A DNA stretch of 64,000 bases from Burkholderiales bacterium (GTDB taxonomy: Bacteria > Pseudomonadota > Gammaproteobacteria > Burkholderiales > Burkholderiaceae_A): contig JAIXOP010000013.1 of assembly GCA_027486725.1 (NCBI GenBank), positions 52,977-116,976 on the forward strand, read 5' to 3'. The notes below the pieces were generated by a model. It searched no databases and had not been told where the DNA came from. It worked only from the letters and a program-made list of their open reading frames with translations. Position 1 is the stretch's first letter. Every line of letters begins with the position of its first letter. This document shows, one piece after another, positions 15,359 to 24,071 of the stretch. The position numbers and the translations under genes were made by a program.

Positions 15359-15364
15359 TAAAAT
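15359..15364 (+). promoter_or_regulatory. Candidate -10 box of the leuS promoter
   Basis: TAAAAT at 15359-15364 lies in the uvrD-leuS divergent gap, 32 bp before the leuS GTG. A weak TTCTAC occupies the -35 position (15336-15341) at a 17-bp spacing. Confidence 0.4.
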
Positions 15365-15396
15365 CCAGCCTTTCGACGAAACCCAGAGACCGCCCC

Positions 15397-18096
15397 GTGT
15401 CCCAGACCCAGACGCCATCCGCCTTTTCTCCTGCCGACATCGAGGCCCGGGCCCGGGCCCATTGGGAGCAGACCCAGGCCTACCGCGTCCTCGAGCACGC
15501 ACCCCACAAGCCCGCAGGCCCCTACTACGCCTGCTCGATGCTGCCCTACCCCTCGGGCCGCCTGCACATGGGCCATGTGCGCAACTACACCCTCAACGAT
15601 GTGATGGCCCGCTCACTGCGCATGCAGGGCTACAACGTGCTAATGCCCATGGGCTGGGACGCCTTTGGCCTGCCCGCCGAGAATGCCGCCATGGCCAACC
15701 GCAAGCCGCCCGCGGCATGGACCTACGAAAACATCGAGGTCATGCGCGGGCAGATGAAGTCGCTGGGCCTGGCCATCGACTGGTCGCGCGAGATCGCCAC
15801 CTGCAGGCCCGAGTACTACCGCTGGAACCAGTGGCTGTTTCTGAAGATGCGCGAGGCGGGCATCGCCTACCTCAAGACGGGCACCGTGAACTGGGACCCG
15901 GTCGACAAGACCGTGCTGGCCAACGAGCAGGTGGTCGATGGCCGGGGCTGGCGCTCGGGCGCCGTGGTCGAAAAGCGCGAGATCCCGATGTACTACTTCG
16001 CCATCACGCGCTACGCCGACGAGCTCATCTCGGGCCTGGAGGGTCTGGGCTGGCCCGAGCGCGTGAAGACCATGCAGGAGAACTGGATTGGCCGCAGCGT
16101 GGGCGTGCGCTTTGCATTCCCGCACGAGATCCGCACCAGCAGCGGGCCCAGCGCCGATGGAACTCCTTTGGATCTGCTGACCGGCGGCCGTTTGTATGTT
16201 TTCACGACCCGCGCCGACACCCTCATGGGGGTGAGTTTCGTGGCGGTGGCCCCCGAGCACCCCATCGCCCAGCATGCGGCCGAGCTCGAGGCCCGAGCCG
16301 GCGGAAAAGCCATCGCGCAATTCATTGCCGAGTGCCAGACGGGTGGGGTGTCGGAGGCCGACATCGCCACGCGCGAGAAGGCCGGCATCGATACCGGGCT
16401 CAAGGCACGCCATCCCATCACGGGCGAAGAGTTGCCGATCTGGATTGGCAACTATGTGCTGATGGGCTACGGCGATGGTGCGGTGATGGCCGTGCCCGCC
16501 CACGATGAACGCGACTTCGAGTTCGCCAACAAATATGGCCTTCCCGTTCGGCAGGTGATGGCCCCGGCCGACGATCTTCAGCGGCCCTTCTCCACCACCG
16601 AGTGGGCGGACTGGTATGCCCAGAAAGACGGCATGGTCTGCGTGAACTCGGGCCCGTACAACGGCCTGGGCCATGCCGAGGCGGTCGATGCGGTGGCGCG
16701 CGATCTGGCCATTCTGGGTCTGGGCGAGAAGCGGGTTCAGGTGCGGCTGCGCGACTGGGGAATCTCGCGCCAGCGCTATTGGGGCACGCCCATCCCCATC
16801 ATCCACTGCCCCCACTGCGGCGAAGTGCCGGTGCCCGAACAGGACCTGCCGGTGGTGCTGCCCGAAGACCTCGTGCCCGATGGCAGCGGCAATCCGCTCA
16901 ACCACTGCGCGTCGTTCTTGAACGTCGACTGCCCGAGCTGTGGTGCGCCAGCACGGCGCGAGACGGACACGATGGACACCTTCGTCGACTCCTGCTGGTA
17001 CTACCTGCGCTATTGCTGCCCAGACAGCGATGGGGCGATGGTCGATGAGCGCGTGAAGTACTGGATGCCGATGAATCAGTACATCGGCGGCATCGAGCAT
17101 GCCGTGCTGCATCTGCTCTATGCGCGCTTCTGGACCAAGGTCATGCGCGACCTGGGCCTGGTGGACTTCGCCGAGCCGTTCCAGAACCTGCTCACCCAGG
17201 GCATGGTGCTCAACGACACCTACTTCCGGGTCGATGCCGAGGGCCGCAAGGTCTGGTTCAACCCCGCCGAGGTCGAGGTGCAGTTCGACGACAAGGGCCG
17301 GCCCACGGCCGCCACACTCAAGTCCGACGGCAAGCCGGTGGAGATCGGTGGCGTCGAGAAGATGTCGAAGTCGAAGAACAACGGCATCGACCCACAGCGT
17401 CTCATCGACCAATATGGGGCCGACACCGCGCGCCTCTTCACGCTCTTTGCCGCCCCGCCCGAGCAGACCCTCGACTGGAATCCCTCGGGCGTGGAGGGTG
17501 CGCACCGCTTCCTGCGCCGACTCTGGACCTGGGGCCGTCAGTGTCTGGAGCTTGCGGGCTGGAGTGCTGCAGGAACTTCCCCGGCGGCAAGCCTCAGCGA
17601 TGCGGGCAAGGCCCTGCGGCGCGACGTGCACGAGATCCTGGCTCAGGCCGACTTCGACTATGGGCGACGGCAATACAACACCGTGGTCTCGGCCTGCATG
17701 AAGCTGCTCAATGCGCTCGAGGATGGCCAGAAGTCCGGCGCCGAGGTGGGGGTGCTGCACGAGGGCCTGGGGATTCTGCTGCGCCTGCTCTATCCCGTGG
17801 TGCCCCACACCGCCTGGGCACTCTGGACCGACCTCGGCTATGCCCGATTGCATGGTGATCTGCTCGATGCGCCCTGGCCCCAGGTGGACGAATCGGCCCG
17901 GGTGCGCGACACCTTAAAGCTCATGCTGCAGGTCAACGGCAAGCTGCGGGGCGAGCTCGAAATCTCGGCCAGCGCGGGCGAAGAGGAGATTCGGGCGGCA
18001 GCGCTCGCCAGCGAGGCCTTTGAGAAATTCAGCGAGGGGCGGCCCCTGAAAAAGGCCATCGTGGTGCCCGGCCGGCTGGTCAACCTCGTGGTCTAG
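15397..18096 (+). CDS. leuS: Leucine--tRNA ligase
   Basis: Class I synthetase charging tRNA-Leu; 899 residues from GTG 15397. That start was chosen because homology begins just after it ([14 protein letters not shown]), whereas the in-frame ATG at 15292 would run back into uvrD and upstream of the -10-like box. HIGH is seen in [17 protein letters not shown], and KMSKS in [16 protein letters not shown]. The zinc-binding segment [19 protein letters not shown] and the editing-domain [10 protein letters not shown] segment are present. It heads the run leuS-lptE-holA-proA, with gaps or overlaps of only a few bases. Confidence 0.96.
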   Translation: MSQTQTPSAFSPADIEARARAHWEQTQAYRVLEHAPHKPAGPYYACSMLPYPSGRLHMGHVRNYTLNDVMARSLRMQGYNVLMPMGWDAFGLPAENAAMANRKPPAAWTYENIEVMRGQMKSLGLAIDWSREIATCRPEYYRWNQWLFLKMREAGIAYLKTGTVNWDPVDKTVLANEQVVDGRGWRSGAVVEKREIPMYYFAITRYADELISGLEGLGWPERVKTMQENWIGRSVGVRFAFPHEIRTSSGPSADGTPLDLLTGGRLYVFTTRADTLMGVSFVAVAPEHPIAQHAAELEARAGGKAIAQFIAECQTGGVSEADIATREKAGIDTGLKARHPITGEELPIWIGNYVLMGYGDGAVMAVPAHDERDFEFANKYGLPVRQVMAPADDLQRPFSTTEWADWYAQKDGMVCVNSGPYNGLGHAEAVDAVARDLAILGLGEKRVQVRLRDWGISRQRYWGTPIPIIHCPHCGEVPVPEQDLPVVLPEDLVPDGSGNPLNHCASFLNVDCPSCGAPARRETDTMDTFVDSCWYYLRYCCPDSDGAMVDERVKYWMPMNQYIGGIEHAVLHLLYARFWTKVMRDLGLVDFAEPFQNLLTQGMVLNDTYFRVDAEGRKVWFNPAEVEVQFDDKGRPTAATLKSDGKPVEIGGVEKMSKSKNNGIDPQRLIDQYGADTARLFTLFAAPPEQTLDWNPSGVEGAHRFLRRLWTWGRQCLELAGWSAAGTSPAASLSDAGKALRRDVHEILAQADFDYGRRQYNTVVSACMKLLNALEDGQKSGAEVGVLHEGLGILLRLLYPVVPHTAWALWTDLGYARLHGDLLDAPWPQVDESARVRDTLKLMLQVNGKLRGELEISASAGEEEIRAAALASEAFEKFSEGRPLKKAIVVPGRLVNLVV

Positions 18097-18099
18097 ACT

Positions 18100-18714
18100 A
18101 TGGCCATGACCCATGCCTTGAATCCGCAGCGCTCGGCCCGACGTCGCCTTCTTGGACGCGGGGTGCTGGCGGCTGTCGGCCTCGTGCTGGCCGGCTGCGG
18201 CTGGCGGGTGCAGGGCGCCTACACCTTCAACAAAAACAAGCTCCTCATCCTGGGGCCCGGCCAGTCGCCACTGCCCGCGCCGCGCACCGAATCTGGCCGC
18301 CTGCCCGAAGACGCACCCCCCATCCGCTATGCCCAGCCCACCGAGGGCAATGGCATGGCCGAGCGGGTCCGCCGCCAGCTGGTCCGGCGCTATGGGGTGC
18401 AGCTCGTCGAGAGCCCAATCCAGGCCGACTTCGTCTTTCGCATTCTGGAGATCCGCAGCCAGACCGACCTGGTGGGCTTCTCTGGTGCGGGCCGCACCAC
18501 CGAGCGCGTGGTGGAGCTGGTGGCCCGCATCATTGCCGAAGGCCCTGATGGCCGGCCGCTCATTCCCGCCGACACCATCGCGCTGCGCCGTCGCTTGAGC
18601 TTTGACGACAATCAGACCCTCTCTGGGCAGGCCACCGAACAGAGCCTGCGCGACAACCTCGCCGACGACATGCAAGACCGCCTGGTGGGGCGGATTGCTG
18701 CTCTGGCCCGCTGA
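18100..18714 (+). CDS. lptE: LPS-assembly lipoprotein LptE
   Basis: 204-residue outer-membrane lipoprotein that plugs LptD and helps deliver lipopolysaccharide to the cell surface. The N-terminus has an arginine-rich n-region, a hydrophobic core and a lipobox LAGC with Cys at residue 33 (from ATG 18100; an ATG at 18106 is also possible). The mature start GWRVQGAYTF matches the LptE/RlpB family. It starts three bases after the leuS stop; the leuS-lptE-holA order is conserved in proteobacteria. Confidence 0.88.
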   Translation: MAMTHALNPQRSARRRLLGRGVLAAVGLVLAGCGWRVQGAYTFNKNKLLILGPGQSPLPAPRTESGRLPEDAPPIRYAQPTEGNGMAERVRRQLVRRYGVQLVESPIQADFVFRILEIRSQTDLVGFSGAGRTTERVVELVARIIAEGPDGRPLIPADTIALRRRLSFDDNQTLSGQATEQSLRDNLADDMQDRLVGRIAALAR

Positions 18715-18716
18715 CC

Positions 18717-19652
18717 ATGCGCATCGATCCCAGCGGCCTGTCGCGGCTGGGGGATCTGGCCGCCACCCAGCCACACCCCATCTGGCTGCTCACCGGCGAC
18801 GATCCGGTGCTGATGCAGTCCGCCCGCATCGCGGTGCGCGATGGTCTGGCCCGAGCGGGCATCACCGAGCGCGAGGCACAGACCACCGACCGCAGCTTTG
18901 ACTGGCAGGGCTGGCTCTCGCAGGGCCAGGCGGGCTCGCTCTTTGCCGAGCGGCGGCTGGTGGAGCTCACCCTGCCCACCGGCAAGCCGGGGGTCTCGGG
19001 CGGCAAGGCCCTGGTGGCCTGGGCGAGCGCCCCGCCCGAGGGGGTGGTGCTGGTGGTCTCGATGCCTGCCCCAGATCGCACGCAGGCCGCCACGCCCTGG
19101 TTCAAGGCCCTGTGTGCGGCCGGCGAGCGGGTCGAGGTGCCAAGCCTGGGCCTGGCCGAGCTCGCGCGCTGGATTCAGACGAGCCTTCAGGCCGAGGGGC
19201 TGACCATCGAGCCCGAGGCCCTGCGCTGGGCTGCCGAGCAGTGCGAGAACAATTCCGCAGCCGCCCAGCAGCTCATCACCAAGCTGAGCCACCTCCCGCG
19301 GGCGGTCGATGCCGGCCCTGTGGGCCGCTCTGAGTTGGAGGGGCTGCTCACCGATCAGGCGCGCTTTAGCGCCTTTGCTGCCGGGGATCTGCTGCTGCAG
19401 GGGCCTCTGGCCCGCAGTCTGCGCATGCTGCGGGGCCTGCGCGATGAGGGCGAGCCGCTGCCACTCATTCTGTGGAGCGTCTCGCAGGCCGCACGCCGCC
19501 TGCCCGAAGGTCAGTCCGGGGCGCTGCTCTCCGAACTCGCCCGCATCGATACAATGATCAAAGGCCTCTCGCGCGATGATCCCTGGCTCGCCCTCGAGAG
19601 GATTGCCCTGCGGCTGCACACCCCGCGCTCCCCAATCCCCGCCCGCCGATGA
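18717..19652 (+). CDS. holA: DNA polymerase III subunit delta
   Basis: 311-residue clamp-loader subunit that opens the beta clamp. Family features: the N-terminal P-loop-like but ATPase-inactive domain ([14 protein letters not shown]), the mid-region [17 protein letters not shown], and the C-terminal collar domain. It begins two bases after the lptE stop and its own stop overlaps the proA start (ATGA). Confidence 0.92.
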   Translation: MRIDPSGLSRLGDLAATQPHPIWLLTGDDPVLMQSARIAVRDGLARAGITEREAQTTDRSFDWQGWLSQGQAGSLFAERRLVELTLPTGKPGVSGGKALVAWASAPPEGVVLVVSMPAPDRTQAATPWFKALCAAGERVEVPSLGLAELARWIQTSLQAEGLTIEPEALRWAAEQCENNSAAAQQLITKLSHLPRAVDAGPVGRSELEGLLTDQARFSAFAAGDLLLQGPLARSLRMLRGLRDEGEPLPLILWSVSQAARRLPEGQSGALLSELARIDTMIKGLSRDDPWLALERIALRLHTPRSPIPARR

Positions 19653-20941
19653 CCATGCCGCACGACCACGCCGATCCTGTTGAACTCATGCTCGCACTGG
19701 GCGCTGCGGCCCGCACTGCGGCCGTGGCCACAGCCCGGGCAAGCACGGCCGAGAAAAACGCCTTTCTGCTCGACCTTGCCCGACGCATCGGCGACGCGCG
19801 CGAGGCCCTGCGCAGCGCCAACCATCGGGACCTCGAGGCCGCCCGGCGCGCGGGCCACGACGAGGCCTTCGTGGATCGACTGGCTCTGGGCGACAAGGCC
19901 ATCGATGGCATGGTGGCGGGCCTGGTGCAGATCGCGGGACTGGCCGATCCGGTGGGCGAACTCGGCCCCCTGCGCCGCCAGCCCAGCGGCATTCAGGTCG
20001 GACAGATGCGGGTGCCGCTGGGTGTCATCGGCATCATTTATGAGTCCCGGCCCAACGTCACCATCGACGCCGCCGCGCTGTGCCTGAAGTCAGGCAATGC
20101 CTGCATTCTTCGCGGCGGCTCCGAGGCATTTCACTCGAATCAGTTCCTTGCTGGCCTCATCCAAGAGGCGCTGGCCGCCGCAGGCCTACCGCGCGAGGCC
20201 GTGCAGGTCGTGCCCACCGCAGACCGCGCCGCCGTGGGCGCCCTCATTCGCATGCCGCAGTTTGTCGATGTGATCGTTCCTCGGGGAGGGAAGTCGCTGA
20301 CCGAGCGCATCTCCAACGAGGCCACCGTTCCAGTGATTCGCCACCTCGACGGCATCTGCCACACCTTTGTCGATGCCGCCGCAGACCTCGAGATGGCGGT
20401 GTCCGTCTGCGACAACGCCAAGACCCAGCGCTATGCCCCCTGCAACGCCATGGAGACGCTGCTGGTCGATGCCCCCATCGCTGCCGTCTTTCTTCCGCGG
20501 ATCGCGCGGATCTACCAAGACAAGGGGGTAGAGATGCGGGTTTGTGCAACGACGCGGGCCCACCTGGAGGCCGCCGGATTCGCTGGGCTGGTCGACGCCA
20601 CCGAGGAGGACTGGCGCACCGAATACCTCGCACCGATCATTTCGATCCGCACCATCGATGGGCTGGATGCCGCCATGGACCACATCCGGCGCTACAGCTC
20701 TCAGCACACCGAGGCGATCATTACCCAAGACCACGGCCGAGCGATGCGGTTTCTGCGCGAGGTCGACTCATCCTCGGTGATGATCAATGCCTCCACCCGC
20801 TTTGCCGATGGCTTCGAGTACGGCCTGGGCGCCGAAATCGGCATCAGCACCAACAAGCTGCATGCCCGCGGCCCCGTGGGCCTCGAGGGCCTCACCAGCA
20901 TGAAGTGGGTGGTGCTGGGCCAGGGCGAGATTCGCCGCTAG
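19649..20941 (+). CDS. proA: Glutamate-5-semialdehyde dehydrogenase (gamma-glutamyl phosphate reductase)
   Basis: 430-residue NADPH-dependent enzyme reducing gamma-glutamyl phosphate in proline synthesis. Signature regions: [21 protein letters not shown] (nucleotide-binding side), VPRGGKSL, and the catalytic-cysteine region [23 protein letters not shown]. The C-terminal segment [29 protein letters not shown] is the classic ProA signature. ATG 19649 overlaps the holA stop; a second ATG two codons downstream is an alternative start. Confidence 0.96.
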   Translation: MTMPHDHADPVELMLALGAAARTAAVATARASTAEKNAFLLDLARRIGDAREALRSANHRDLEAARRAGHDEAFVDRLALGDKAIDGMVAGLVQIAGLADPVGELGPLRRQPSGIQVGQMRVPLGVIGIIYESRPNVTIDAAALCLKSGNACILRGGSEAFHSNQFLAGLIQEALAAAGLPREAVQVVPTADRAAVGALIRMPQFVDVIVPRGGKSLTERISNEATVPVIRHLDGICHTFVDAAADLEMAVSVCDNAKTQRYAPCNAMETLLVDAPIAAVFLPRIARIYQDKGVEMRVCATTRAHLEAAGFAGLVDATEEDWRTEYLAPIISIRTIDGLDAAMDHIRRYSSQHTEAIITQDHGRAMRFLREVDSSSVMINASTRFADGFEYGLGAEIGISTNKLHARGPVGLEGLTSMKWVVLGQGEIRR

Positions 20942-20974
20942 CTTTTTCCCCCCAACCCCCACTCCGGAGCAGTC

Positions 20975-21418
20975 ATGGATTCGTACAACGTGGTGAAGTC
21001 CCTGCATGTGATTTTTCTTGTGTCCTGGTTTGCGGGCCTGTTTTATCTGCCCCGCATCCTCGTCAACCTCGCCATGGTTCCCGCCGGCGAGGAGCGTCGG
21101 TTTGAGCGCGAGCGGCTCGTGCTGATGGGTCAGAAGCTCTACCGCTTCATGGGCATCCTGATGGTGGGCACGCTGGTCTTTGGCTTCATGCTCTGGCTGG
21201 GCTATGGCGTGGGCATGGGCCCCGGCAGTGGTTGGATGCATGCCAAGCTCACCCTGGTGGTCGTGCTGATTGGCTACCACCACATCGCCGGCGCCCATGT
21301 GAAGAAGTTTGAGCGCGGCCTGCCCACCAAGAGCCACGTTTGGTACCGCTGGTTCAACGAAGTGCCCGTGGTGGCACTCACCGGCATCACCTTCCTCGTG
21401 CTGCTCAAGCCGTTCTAA
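20975..21418 (+). CDS. hemJ: HemJ-like (UPF0093/CopD-family) membrane protein, probable protoporphyrinogen oxidase
   Basis: 147-residue protein with four hydrophobic segments. The N-terminus (VKSLHVIFLVSWFAGLFYLPRI) and the HAKL segment match HemJ, the quinone-linked protoporphyrinogen IX oxidase of bacteria lacking HemG and HemY. The conserved His and Lys reported as essential in HemJ correspond to His11 and Lys91 here. ATG 20975 follows a CCGGAG Shine-Dalgarno-like stretch, 33 bp after proA. The assignment is by motif and length; some relatives are annotated only as CopD-like. Confidence 0.78.
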   Translation: MDSYNVVKSLHVIFLVSWFAGLFYLPRILVNLAMVPAGEERRFERERLVLMGQKLYRFMGILMVGTLVFGFMLWLGYGVGMGPGSGWMHAKLTLVVVLIGYHHIAGAHVKKFERGLPTKSHVWYRWFNEVPVVALTGITFLVLLKPF

Positions 21419-21439
21419 GCCAGCGCGCACCCACCCTAC

Positions 21440-23686
21440 TTGGCCACGCTCAAGCTCCCGCCCAAAAAGCCCACGCCCCCGGCCGCGCCCACGCGCCGGC
21501 CCGCGGGGAGGCCAGCTGGAAAGCCGGCGGGGAGGCCCTCGGGGAAGCCTGTGGGCAAGCCGCTGGGCGATCCCGGGAAGGCCGCCGGGCCTGCCCTGCT
21601 GCCCGCATTCGCGGTCTGTCCCTCGGGGCTGGAGACCGCGTGCCTGCGCGAGATCCAGGCTCTGGGAATCGCCGAGGCGGGCATTGGCAAGGGCGGCGTG
21701 CAGCTTCGGGCCACCGCCACCGAGCTTGCTCGCCTCAACCTCTGGTGCCGGGTGCCGACCCGCATCCTGCTGCTGCTCGACCAAGTCAAGCTGCGCTCGG
21801 CCGATGACCTGCTCTCGGCCACCCAGAAAATTCCCTGGGAGCAGTGGATCACCCCCACCCAGACCTTTCGGGTGGACGCCAACCAGGGCAAGCCGCCGAA
21901 GTTTCCCCTGAGCCTGGCCTTCGCGGCTTTGCGCGTGAAGGATGGCCTCTGCGACCGAATGCGCGAGACCAAGGGCATGCGGCCCTCGGTCGACACCCGA
22001 AGCCCCACCCATCGGGTCTGGGTCTACATCGATGGGGAGAAGGCCACCATTTCGATCGACCTCAGCGGCGAGCCCCTGTTCAAGCGCGGCTGGCGCCTGG
22101 GCAAGGGCGAGGCCCCGCTGCGGGAGAACCTGGCGGCAGCGCTCGTGGCCATGGCCCAGGAGTCAATGGGCACCCCGTTGTTGCGGGGAGCCGAGGGGGG
22201 CGCCAATGCCGGTTCTGAGGGTAGCCCCGATGGTGGTTCCGTCGGCGGTGCTGATGGCCGTGCCCTGCTCGACCCGATGTGCGGCAGCGGCACCCTGCTC
22301 ATTGAGGCCGTGGCGGCCTGGGCGGGTCTGGCACCCGGATTCAACCCCATCGACCACCGCCGATTCTCACTGGAAGACTTTGGACCGGGCTCGCCCTTTG
22401 GGCGCGTGGCCATGGCCGAGCTGCGCCGCGAGTGCATGCACGCCTGGCAGGCGGCGGGTCAGAAGGTGCTGCCCTGCCGGGTCGAGGGCCGGGATCTCGA
22501 TGCGCGCATGGTGACCACCGCCCAGAGCAATGCCGAGCGGGCCCTGCCGCCGCACCTGGCCGCGCAACTGCGCTGGAGCATCGCCGACTTTGCCACCGCG
22601 CCGCCCCCGGCACCCGCGGGGGTGGTGATCTGCAACCCGCCTTACGGCGAGCGCCTAGAAGACACCCAGGGGCCCCGGTCCATGTCCGAGGCCATGAAGC
22701 AGCGCTACGTGGGGTGGACCTTCTGGCTGCTGTCGGACGACCTGAAATTCGATTCGGCCCTGCGGCTGAAGGCCAGCCAGCGCATTCCGTGCTTCAACGG
22801 CGATCTGGAATGCCGTTGGATGCGTTTTGACATGGTGGAGGGCTCCGCCCGGGCCACCCCAGAGGGCTCCGCCCGGGCCACCTCGGAGGGCTCCGCCCGC
22901 AGCGATGCAGCAGACCCCATCGGCTCAACGGCCGAGGCGGTGCAGACCGCGGGCCAGCGTCTTGCCGAGGTCCGCGGTGCGATTGCCCAGGCAGCGGCGC
23001 AGCACGGTGTTGCGCCCGCGCGCATCGAACTCATGGCGGTCTCCAAGACCTTTGGCCCCGACCGGGTGGCCGAGCTGCTCGTCTGCGGCCAGCACCACTT
23101 TGGCGAAAACTACGTGCAAGAGGGGGTCGAGAAGATCGAGGCCCTGTCGGCCCATCGCTCGGAGCTGGTGTGGCACTTCATCGGCCCCATCCAGAGCAAC
23201 AAGACCCGGGCCGTGGCCGAGCACTTCGACTGGGTGCACAGCATCGACCGACTCAAGATCGCGGAGCGGCTTCAGGAGCAGCGTCCAGCAGAGCTCCCGC
23301 CCTTGAAGGTCTGCCTGCAGATCAATCTCGACGACGAAGAGAGCAAGTCCGGGGTCCCCGTGCGCGAGGCCGAGGAGCTGTTGGCCGAGCTGGTGCTCAT
23401 GCCGCGGCTGTCGCTGCAAGGCCTGATGGTCATTCCTGCGCCGCGAGAAGACCTGGCTGCCCAGACGGCGGCGTTCGTTCAGGTGGTTCGGCTGCGCGAG
23501 CAGCTGGTGGCGCGTCTGGGCCCTCTGGGGGTGGAGCTGCCCTGGCTGTCGATGGGGATGTCGGCCGACTATCCGGCGGCGATTGCCGCCTTGGCCTCGG
23601 GCGAGGCCTCGGCCCGGCTGATGGTGCGGGTGGGCACCGCACTCTTTGGTGCGCGCAGCCCGCGGGCCGCGCAACACCAGAACTAA
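21440..23686 (+). CDS. Fusion: THUMP/RlmL-type rRNA methyltransferase joined to YggS/PLPBP-family PLP homeostasis protein
   Basis: One uninterrupted 748-residue frame (TTG start at 21440). Residues about 1-50 are a Pro/Gly/Lys/Arg tail with six tetrapeptide repeats. Residues about 55-466 are a THUMP plus class I SAM-dependent methyltransferase: motif I DPMCGSGT at 278-285, preceded by an unusual Gly/Ser/Ala-rich insert (about 252-276), and the catalytic NPPYGERL at 399-406, as in RlmL-type 23S rRNA N2-guanine methyltransferases. The domain ends in RFDMVEGSAR, where unfused homologues normally stop. A linker of three EGSARATP-like octapeptides (467-490) follows, then a complete YggS/PLPBP domain with the PLP lysine in MAVSKT (Lys536), FGENYVQEG and HFIGPIQSNK. 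No in-frame ATG suits a separate yggS start; a GTG in the linker region could allow internal initiation. The 3' end converges on rpsT. Confidence 0.85.
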   Translation: MATLKLPPKKPTPPAAPTRRPAGRPAGKPAGRPSGKPVGKPLGDPGKAAGPALLPAFAVCPSGLETACLREIQALGIAEAGIGKGGVQLRATATELARLNLWCRVPTRILLLLDQVKLRSADDLLSATQKIPWEQWITPTQTFRVDANQGKPPKFPLSLAFAALRVKDGLCDRMRETKGMRPSVDTRSPTHRVWVYIDGEKATISIDLSGEPLFKRGWRLGKGEAPLRENLAAALVAMAQESMGTPLLRGAEGGANAGSEGSPDGGSVGGADGRALLDPMCGSGTLLIEAVAAWAGLAPGFNPIDHRRFSLEDFGPGSPFGRVAMAELRRECMHAWQAAGQKVLPCRVEGRDLDARMVTTAQSNAERALPPHLAAQLRWSIADFATAPPPAPAGVVICNPPYGERLEDTQGPRSMSEAMKQRYVGWTFWLLSDDLKFDSALRLKASQRIPCFNGDLECRWMRFDMVEGSARATPEGSARATSEGSARSDAADPIGSTAEAVQTAGQRLAEVRGAIAQAAAQHGVAPARIELMAVSKTFGPDRVAELLVCGQHHFGENYVQEGVEKIEALSAHRSELVWHFIGPIQSNKTRAVAEHFDWVHSIDRLKIAERLQEQRPAELPPLKVCLQINLDDEESKSGVPVREAEELLAELVLMPRLSLQGLMVIPAPREDLAAQTAAFVQVVRLREQLVARLGPLGVELPWLSMGMSADYPAAIAALASGEASARLMVRVGTALFGARSPRAAQHQN
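21503..21574 (+). repeat. Six imperfect 12-bp units encoding tetrapeptide repeats
   Basis: Within the methyltransferase N-terminal tail, consecutive 12-bp units encode AGRP, AGKP, AGRP, SGKP, VGKP and LGDP. The basic, proline-rich, low-complexity tail could bind RNA (inference). Confidence 0.85.
22838..22900 (+). repeat. Three 24-bp tandem copies forming the methyltransferase-YggS linker
   Basis: Units start at 22838, 22862 and 22886. The first two are near-identical over 24 bp and the third matches for its first 14-15 bases. They encode EGSARATP, EGSARATS and EGSARSDA. The unit appears to be a duplication of the final codons of the methyltransferase (VEGSAR), so the linker likely arose by slippage at the old gene junction. 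Confidence 0.93.
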
Positions 23687-23726
23687 AACATCAAAACTGG
23701 AACGGTTCTAAGACCGGTCGAAAAAC

Positions 23727-23993
23727 TTAAGCGGCCAGGTGCTTCACCGCAGCGGCCAGACGGCTCTTGTGGCGCGAGGCCTTGTTTTTGTGAACGATTT
23801 TCTTGTCGGCGATGCGGTCAATGACGCTGACGGCCGACTGGAATGCGGTCTTGGCAGCGGTGGCATCGCCAGCGGCCACGGCCTTGCGCACCGACTTCAC
23901 AGCCGTGCGATAGGCCGAGCGAAGGCTGGCATTGTGAAGGCGCTGGGCAGCGGCTTTGCGGGCGCTCTTGCGAGCGGAGGCGGAGTTGGCCAT
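23727..23993 (-). CDS. rpsT: 30S ribosomal protein S20
   Basis: 88-residue, very basic primary 16S rRNA-binding protein. The N-terminus [30 protein letters not shown] and the C-terminus [22 protein letters not shown] are typical of S20. ATG at 23993. It is monocistronic, divergent from murJ (64-bp gap) and convergent with the fusion gene (40-bp gap). Confidence 0.97.
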   Translation of the reverse strand: MANSASARKSARKAAAQRLHNASLRSAYRTAVKSVRKAVAAGDATAAKTAFQSAVSVIDRIADKKIVHKNKASRHKSRLAAAVKHLAA

Positions 23994-24042
23994 GAATGAT
24001 CCTAAGGAATGAATCCTGGGTGCTGAAAAAGGTTAGCCCGTT

Positions 24043-24071
24043 ATCATACCTCCCAGCATGAATCTACTCAA
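24043..24071 (-). promoter_or_regulatory. Probable rpsT promoter
   Basis: On the minus strand, TTGAGT (24066-24071), a 17-bp spacer and TATGAT (24043-24048) form a good sigma-70 promoter reading into rpsT. The -35 box lies inside the first codons of the divergent murJ. On the plus strand, TATCAT (24042-24047) overlaps the same bases, ten bases before the murJ ATG. Confidence 0.6.
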
